Below are positions 58,979 through 64,000 of a DNA stretch of 64,000 bases, piece after piece. The stretch is taken from contig JAKITV010000007.1 of assembly GCA_021647885.1 (NCBI GenBank), forward strand, positions 16,758-80,757, read 5' to 3'. The notes below the pieces were generated by a model. It searched no databases, had not been told where the DNA came from, and saw nothing but the letters and a program-made list of their open reading frames with translations. Position 1 is the stretch's first letter; every line of letters starts with the position of its first letter. The stretch comes from Flavobacteriaceae bacterium. GTDB lineage: Bacteria; Bacteroidota; Bacteroidia; Flavobacteriales; Flavobacteriaceae. The translations under genes were made by a program, and so were the position numbers.

Positions 58979-60038
58979 AATCGATTTCAATTTTAGTCAT
59001 CCAATTATGTTTATCTTCCAAATTCCCTGAACGAATACCATTTAAGGTATCTAAAACCATTTGAGCAACTGGATTTTCGTCTGATACATGTATCGTGGTC
59101 TCTTTATACCTAATCTCCTCTATCATGGCAATTCCTACTGCTGTTCCTGTACCAAAAGCTTCTTCTAAAGTCCCATTTTTAGAGGCTTCGATAATTTCTT
59201 TTATGGTAATTGGACGTTCTGTGACTTTAAAACATTTATCTTTCAATAATTCCATAACACTCATTCTTGTTATGCCACTTAAAATCGCACCATCTAAACT
59301 TGGTGTAATAATTTCTCTATTAATTTTAAAAAAGAGATTCATGGTTCCGGCTTCTTGTATGAAATTGAAATTATGAGCATCGAGCCATAATACTTGATCG
59401 TAGCCTTTGGCCTTAGCAATTTCGGAAGGTTTTATTGCTGCTGCATAATTTCCTGCGGCTTTGGCTTCTCCAGTTCCTCCTTTGGCTGCTCTTATATATT
59501 TGGTTTCGGCAAACAGTTTAATGGGTTTGCTAAAGTAAGGACCTGAAGGTGAAGCAATAATTATAAATTTATAATGAGTGGCTGCTCGCATACCAATAAA
59601 AAATTCGTCGGCATACATAAATGGTCTTAAATATAAACCAGATCCTTCTTGTGGTGGAATCCAGCTTTTATCTAATGCCACCAATTGTTTTAACCCTTCT
59701 ATAAATAAGTCTTCAGGGAAATCTGGCATTCCCATTCTGTTTGCACTAAAATTAAATCGTTTTGCGTTTTTTTCTGGTCTGAATAACATTGGTATTCCGT
59801 TTGCATCCATTGTTGCTTTCATACCTTCAAAAATTGCTTGTCCATAATGCAATGCCATTGCTGCTGGATGTGTTGGAATTAATCGTAATGGCTCAATTCT
59901 TGGGTTAATCCAATGTCCATGTTCGTAATCACAAATAAACATGTGATCTGTAAAGGTCTTTCCTAATGGAATGTTATTGAAGTCTAAAGTATCGACTTTA
60001 GAAGTTTCAATTTTGGTGATGTTAATGTTTTGAGACAT
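58962..60038 (-). CDS. ilvE: Branched-chain-amino-acid aminotransferase
   Basis: LHYGQAIFEGMKA, AKAAGNYAAAIKPSEIAKAKGYDQVLWLD. Confidence 0.95.
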   Translation of the reverse strand: MSQNINITKIETSKVDTLDFNNIPLGKTFTDHMFICDYEHGHWINPRIEPLRLIPTHPAAMALHYGQAIFEGMKATMDANGIPMLFRPEKNAKRFNFSANRMGMPDFPEDLFIEGLKQLVALDKSWIPPQEGSGLYLRPFMYADEFFIGMRAATHYKFIIIASPSGPYFSKPIKLFAETKYIRAAKGGTGEAKAAGNYAAAIKPSEIAKAKGYDQVLWLDAHNFNFIQEAGTMNLFFKINREIITPSLDGAILSGITRMSVMELLKDKCFKVTERPITIKEIIEASKNGTLEEAFGTGTAVGIAMIEEIRYKETTIHVSDENPVAQMVLDTLNGIRSGNLEDKHNWMTKIEIDLGVTL

Positions 60039-60042
60039 GTTT

Positions 60043-61327
60043 TTATATAATTTTGTTTTTATTGAATTGTTCTAGATAATCTGCTACACAACGTAAAAAT
60101 GAACCTCCTAAATGTCCATCAACAGCACGATGGTCGAAGGATAAGGATAAATACATCATGCTTCTAATTGCAATTTCATCGCCTTTTTTAGTTTCAATAA
60201 CTTCAGCACGTTTTTTTATGATTCCCATTGCTAAAATGGCGACTTCTGGCTGGTTGATTATTGGTGTTCCCATAAGGCTTCCAAAAGTTCCTACATTTGA
60301 GATTGTAAATGTTCCTCCTTTAATATCATCGGAGTTTAGATTATTTTCTCTTGCTTTTGATGATAGTTCGTTTACTTCTGCAGCTAATTGTACTACATCT
60401 TTTTTATCTGCATTTTTAACCACAGGAACTATTAAATTACCATTTGGCAATGCTGTTGCCATTCCTATATTAATATCTTCTTTTACAATAATATTTGTAC
60501 CATCAACCGATGCATTAATATTTGGAAAATCTTTTATTGCTTTTGCTACTGCTTCAACAAAAAGTGGTGTAAAGTAAGCTCTCTCCATATTTTTCTTGAA
60601 ATGCAGTTTTATTTGTGTTTCGCCAATTAACCATTTCGGTTAAATCGGCTTCTACATAAGCTGTAACATGAGGCGATGTGTGTTTGGAATACACCATGTG
60701 ATCAGCAATCATCTTACGCATTCTGTCCATCTTAACAATCTTACCTTTTCCTAAATCGAATTTTAATTGAGGTATCCTATAAACTGTTGGATTCTTCATT
60801 TCATTTGGTCGCACAAATTTGTATGGTCTTCCTTCCTTGATATATTGAAACAAATCGCTTTTTCTCAAGCGTCCTTTTTTACCTGTTACAGGAATTCTTG
60901 CTAATTCTTCAAAACTAATGTGATGTTGTTTTGCTATGGAGATGATTAATGGTGAGAAAAATGTGTTTGAAGTTGAAAATGAAGTCGAAATTGAAGATGA
61001 AGTTGGTGCAGATTTTGTTTTTAATGCTTGTGACTTTTCTGCTGAAAAGGTTGAAGCAATAGTAGCTTTCTTTTTGGGCGTTTTTTTGTCAGTTTTAATA
61101 ATAGCAATGGTTTCGCCAATTTTAATAACTGCATTGACCTTAAATAAGATTTCTTCAATAACACCTGAAACCGTTGAAGGCACTTCAGAATCTACTTTAT
61201 CTGTAGCTACTTCAAGTAGCATTTCATCTTCTTCAATAGTATCACCAACATTTTTAAACCATGATATTATGGTTGCCTCTGTAATACTTTCACCCAATTT
61301 GGGCATTTTAAATTTGTAACTCGACAT
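60043..61327 (-). pseudogene. 2-oxoacid dehydrogenase dihydrolipoamide acyltransferase (E2), split by one frameshift near 60580-60592
   Basis: 61327-60554 encodes lipoyl ([13 protein letters not shown]), E3-binding and early catalytic domains; 60588-60043 continues ([26 protein letters not shown] ... FDHRAVDGHLGG) in another frame. Confidence 0.85.
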
Positions 61328-61359
61328 TTAATTAACTAATGTTTGTTAGTTTATAAAAT

Positions 61360-61956
61360 TTACTTTTTCATAAAATCACGCAAAGTATCATAAAATGATT
61401 CTTGCAACTTCATATCTTTTGGCACTTCTCTTAAAGGCTCTACTTCTTTTAAACTCTCATGACAATCAGCAGGTAGTTGTTGATATAATTTTGTGCCCTT
61501 TGTTTTCCAATCTATCATCTCATCAGTGACTTGTTTTACAACCTTTGCAGGGTTTCCAACAACTAAACTTCGTTTTGGAATTATAGTTTCAGTCTTTACA
61601 AAAGCCATTGCTCCAATAATGCTGTCATCACCAATTTCGGCATCGTCCATAATAACTGTATTCATTCCTACCAATACATTTTTACCAATATTTGCACCAT
61701 GAATAATGGCTCCATGACCAATATGAGTGCTTTCTTTAAGTGTTATAGATTTTCCAGGGAACATGTGAATTGTACAGTTTTCCTGAATATTAACACCATC
61801 TTCCAAAATGATTTGTCCCCAATCTCCACGAATTGCAGCTCCTGGCCCAATGTAACAGTTTTTGCCAATAATGACATTTCCTGTTACTGCTGCCAATGGA
61901 TGCACAAAACTGCTTTTGTGTATAACTGGTATGTAGCCTTTGAAACTGTAAATCAT
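61360..61956 (-). CDS. Gamma-carbonic-anhydrase-like hexapeptide repeat protein (PaaY-like)
   Basis: GKNCYIGPGAAIRGDWGQIILEDGVNIQENCTIHMFPGKS; GHGAIIHGANIGKNVLVGMN. Confidence 0.85.
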   Translation of the reverse strand: MIYSFKGYIPVIHKSSFVHPLAAVTGNVIIGKNCYIGPGAAIRGDWGQIILEDGVNIQENCTIHMFPGKSITLKESTHIGHGAIIHGANIGKNVLVGMNTVIMDDAEIGDDSIIGAMAFVKTETIIPKRSLVVGNPAKVVKQVTDEMIDWKTKGTKLYQQLPADCHESLKEVEPLREVPKDMKLQESFYDTLRDFMKK

Positions 61957-62705
61957 TTAAATCCTTTTAATTTCTCTTTTGTAAACTCACTCAACACTAA
62001 TTTCCCACTAGTCTTTGCGCGCTCTAGCAATAAATCGTCCCAATCTTCAGTACCTTTCCAGAAGACTGTTTTCATTTCTCGCATTGCTTCAGGGTTGTAT
62101 TTACATAAATTTTCAGCAAAAGCTTTTACTGCTTCATCCAACATTTCTGTAGTTTCATAAACTTGTGTAAATAACCCTTTTTGTTTTGCCCATTCCGCTG
62201 GATAAAAACTGTTGGCATCAATAGCAATTTGCGACATAGCGCTTAATCCTATTTTACGTTCTATTGCTGGACCAACAACAAAAGGTCCAATACCGACATT
62301 GAGTTCGCTTAATTTAATAGCCGCAAACTCTGTTGCCATGCAATAATCGGTTGCTGAAGCAATACCTACTCCTCCTCCAACGGTTTTTCCTTGTATGCGA
62401 CCAATAATGAATTTCGGGCATTTGCGCATGGCATTGATTACATTGGCAAATCCAGAGAAAAATAGTTTTCCTTCTTCTTCATTATTAATATTAATAAGTT
62501 CTTTAAAACTTGCTCCAGCACAAAAGGTTCTATCTCCTCCACTTTTTAGAACAATCACTTTTATGTCATTATTATTTCCAGCATCTGTTATTGTTTGGAC
62601 TAATTTTGCTAACAGATTTGCTGGTAAGGAATTATGAGCAGGATGGAAAAATTCTATTGTTCCTACTTGGTTTTTTATATCTAATTTTATGTAAGGTTGT
62701 TTCAT
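61953..62705 (-). CDS. Enoyl-CoA hydratase/isomerase family protein (ATG at 62705; the ORF track starts at 62711)
   Basis: CAGASFKELININNEEEGKLFFSGFANVINAMRKCPKFIIGRIQGKTVGGGVGIASATDYCMAT. Confidence 0.93.
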   Translation of the reverse strand: MKQPYIKLDIKNQVGTIEFFHPAHNSLPANLLAKLVQTITDAGNNNDIKVIVLKSGGDRTFCAGASFKELININNEEEGKLFFSGFANVINAMRKCPKFIIGRIQGKTVGGGVGIASATDYCMATEFAAIKLSELNVGIGPFVVGPAIERKIGLSAMSQIAIDANSFYPAEWAKQKGLFTQVYETTEMLDEAVKAFAENLCKYNPEAMREMKTVFWKGTEDWDDLLLERAKTSGKLVLSEFTKEKLKGFK

Positions 62706-62788
62706 GTTCACTTCCCACGAAAGTGGGAATCTTATTAAATTAAACTTAATTTTTTTAATACCTACAAAGTTTTTGAAATCTTGCAGGA

Positions 62789-63073
62789 TTATAAATCGTT
62801 ATACAAATCCTTCCAATCAAGATTTACTTTTTCTATCAATTCGATTTTCCAAGCCCTATTCCATTTTTTCATTCTCTTTTCTCTTAATATTGCATTTTCT
62901 TCATTATCAAAATTTTCAAAATATACAAGTTTATCTAAATTATATCTCGCTGAAAATGTACTTGGATGTACTTTGTTTTTATGTTGATATATTCTCTTTT
63001 TTAATCTTTTTGTTGATCCTATATATAGTGCACCTTTTGGTTTGTTTGTTATAATATAAATACTCCAAATCAT
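62789..63073 (-). CDS. GIY-YIG nuclease family protein
   Basis: WSIYIITNKPKGALYIGSTKRLKKRIYQHKN. Confidence 0.92.
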   Translation of the reverse strand: MIWSIYIITNKPKGALYIGSTKRLKKRIYQHKNKVHPSTFSARYNLDKLVYFENFDNEENAILREKRMKKWNRAWKIELIEKVNLDWKDLYNDL

Positions 63074-63112
63074 AATTTAATTTTGATTTATGAGGCTCCC
63101 TTTTTCAAGGGA

Positions 63113-63162
63113 GTCATTTTAAACAATTTGATTTGCTATAGCAAATCAAATTGTTTAAAATG
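63113..63162. repeat. 50-bp perfect palindrome across the 3' end of the paaZ-like gene
   Basis: TCATTTTAAACAATTTGATTTGCTA / TAGCAAATCAAATTGTTTAAAATGA. Confidence 0.9.
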
Positions 63163-64000
63163 ATGATTCAAATGTTTACGTTCTAACAAATAACCTTCAA
63201 ATTTATTAAGTGTTCCGAACACAACATTCTTGGTTGTTGCTTCTGGGTTTTCTTTGAAAAATTCTAAATACTGCTCTCTTGATTCTAATAATTTTTCTTT
63301 TGCAATGTTTAAACTCTCATGCCTCAATTTCTCTAAATCTCCTTTTTTATGTAAAGGAAACGCATGACCTTCAGCCATAGGTTCATAATTATAAAGCATT
63401 TCTTGCGCTTTTTCTAAATATTTTTCTGGTGTTGCTACTTCAAAATCTTGGTTTTCTCCTGATGCAATTCTGTAGGTGAATTCTAAATGTTCAACCATGT
63501 GTTGTGGTGTTAAAATTCCCCATTTTGGTTTTGAATCTTCAGTCAATTTATTTAAACATTCTTCAATTCTTTCTGAAGTCATTTCAACAAAAACCGTTTG
63601 CTTTTTTTGTACCATTGTTAAAATTGTTGCAACTCCAACTAATTCATGTTCTGAATCAAAAATTTCAACATACCATTTTACAATTCCACTTGGAAGCACT
63701 TTTCCACGCTGGTCTCTATCAATTTTCTGCTTACATGTTAATCGTACATAAATGGTATCGTTATGATATAAAGGACGTAAAAAACGACAATCTTCCAGTC
63801 CATAATTTGCTGCAACTGGCCCTTTGTTTGGATGTACCAATAATCCTGCTGCTGCTGAAATAATAAAGTAACCATGAGCAGTTCGTTTTTCAAAAATACT
63901 GCCCTCTAAAGACGTGATATCTGTATGTGCATAAAAATGATCCCAAGTTAAATTGGCAAAATTTATAATGTCTGAATCTGTAATGGTTCGTTTGTGTGTT
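63136..64000 (-). CDS. 3' part of a PaaZ-like protein (MaoC-like hotdog plus DUF1569-like C-terminus), truncated by the window edge
   Basis: Reading continues upstream of the annotated start: KRTITDSDIINFANLTWDHFYAHTDITSLEGSIFEKRTAHGYFIISAAAGLLVHPNKGPVAANYGLEDCRF... Confidence 0.8.
   Translation of the reverse strand, partial: THKRTITDSDIINFANLTWDHFYAHTDITSLEGSIFEKRTAHGYFIISAAAGLLVHPNKGPVAANYGLEDCRFLRPLYHNDTIYVRLTCKQKIDRDQRGKVLPSGIVKWYVEIFDSEHELVGVATILTMVQKKQTVFVEMTSERIEECLNKLTEDSKPKWGILTPQHMVEHLEFTYRIASGENQDFEVATPEKYLEKAQEMLYNYEPMAEGHAFPLHKKGDLEKLRHESLNIAKEKLLESREQYLEFFKENPEATTKNVVFGTLNKFEGYLLERKHLNHHFKQFDLL

Noticed and set aside
60158-60577. 139-aa + strand ORF antisense to E2
   Set aside because: Opposite strand of the E2 catalytic domain; AT-rich hydrophobic shadow.
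61699-62160. 153-aa + strand ORF
   Set aside because: Antisense to the PaaY-like and enoyl-CoA hydratase genes; no motif.
1-64000. Prophage, toxin-antitoxin, restriction-modification, integrase or secretion gene clusters
   Set aside because: No integrase, terminase, transposase, methylase or restriction-subunit motifs recognised; only isolated GxxExxY, GIY-YIG and DUF2971 genes.

Overview
A 64-kb AT-rich chromosomal window from a Bacteroidota genome, most likely Flavobacteriaceae, mostly housekeeping and catabolic. No rRNA, tRNA, CRISPR array, prophage or intact IS element was recognised. Landmarks: (i) a partial tryptophan/3-hydroxyanthranilate catabolic operon (kynU, kmo, RidA-type 2-aminomuconate deaminase, an embedded DUF2971 gene, semialdehyde dehydrogenase, SDR, HAO, ACMSD); (ii) nqrABCDEF; (iii) an isolated three-gene nucleotidyltransferase / PLP enzyme / CDP-alcohol phosphatidyltransferase cassette that looks like a polar-headgroup lipid pathway (phosphoethanolamine- or phosphonate-type); (iv) mpl, obgE, an hpt-adk fusion, purKE and gcvP; (v) a cluster with an E1 alpha/beta fusion, ilvE, a frameshifted E2, a PaaY-like protein, an enoyl-CoA hydratase and the 3' end of a paaZ-like gene. 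The most unusual signal is a set of short palindromic repeat families, sometimes nested. They lie between genes, a near-constant 7-9 nt before several start codons, across stop codons, and inside coding sequences where they encode extra peptide (E1 fusion, 2-aminomuconate deaminase). Other notable items are a 20-bp inverted repeat flanking a consensus-like Bacteroidota promoter upstream of a FabH-like gene, and a 50-bp perfect palindrome across the 3' end of the paaZ-like gene. All assignments come from reading sequence and motifs; no searches were run.
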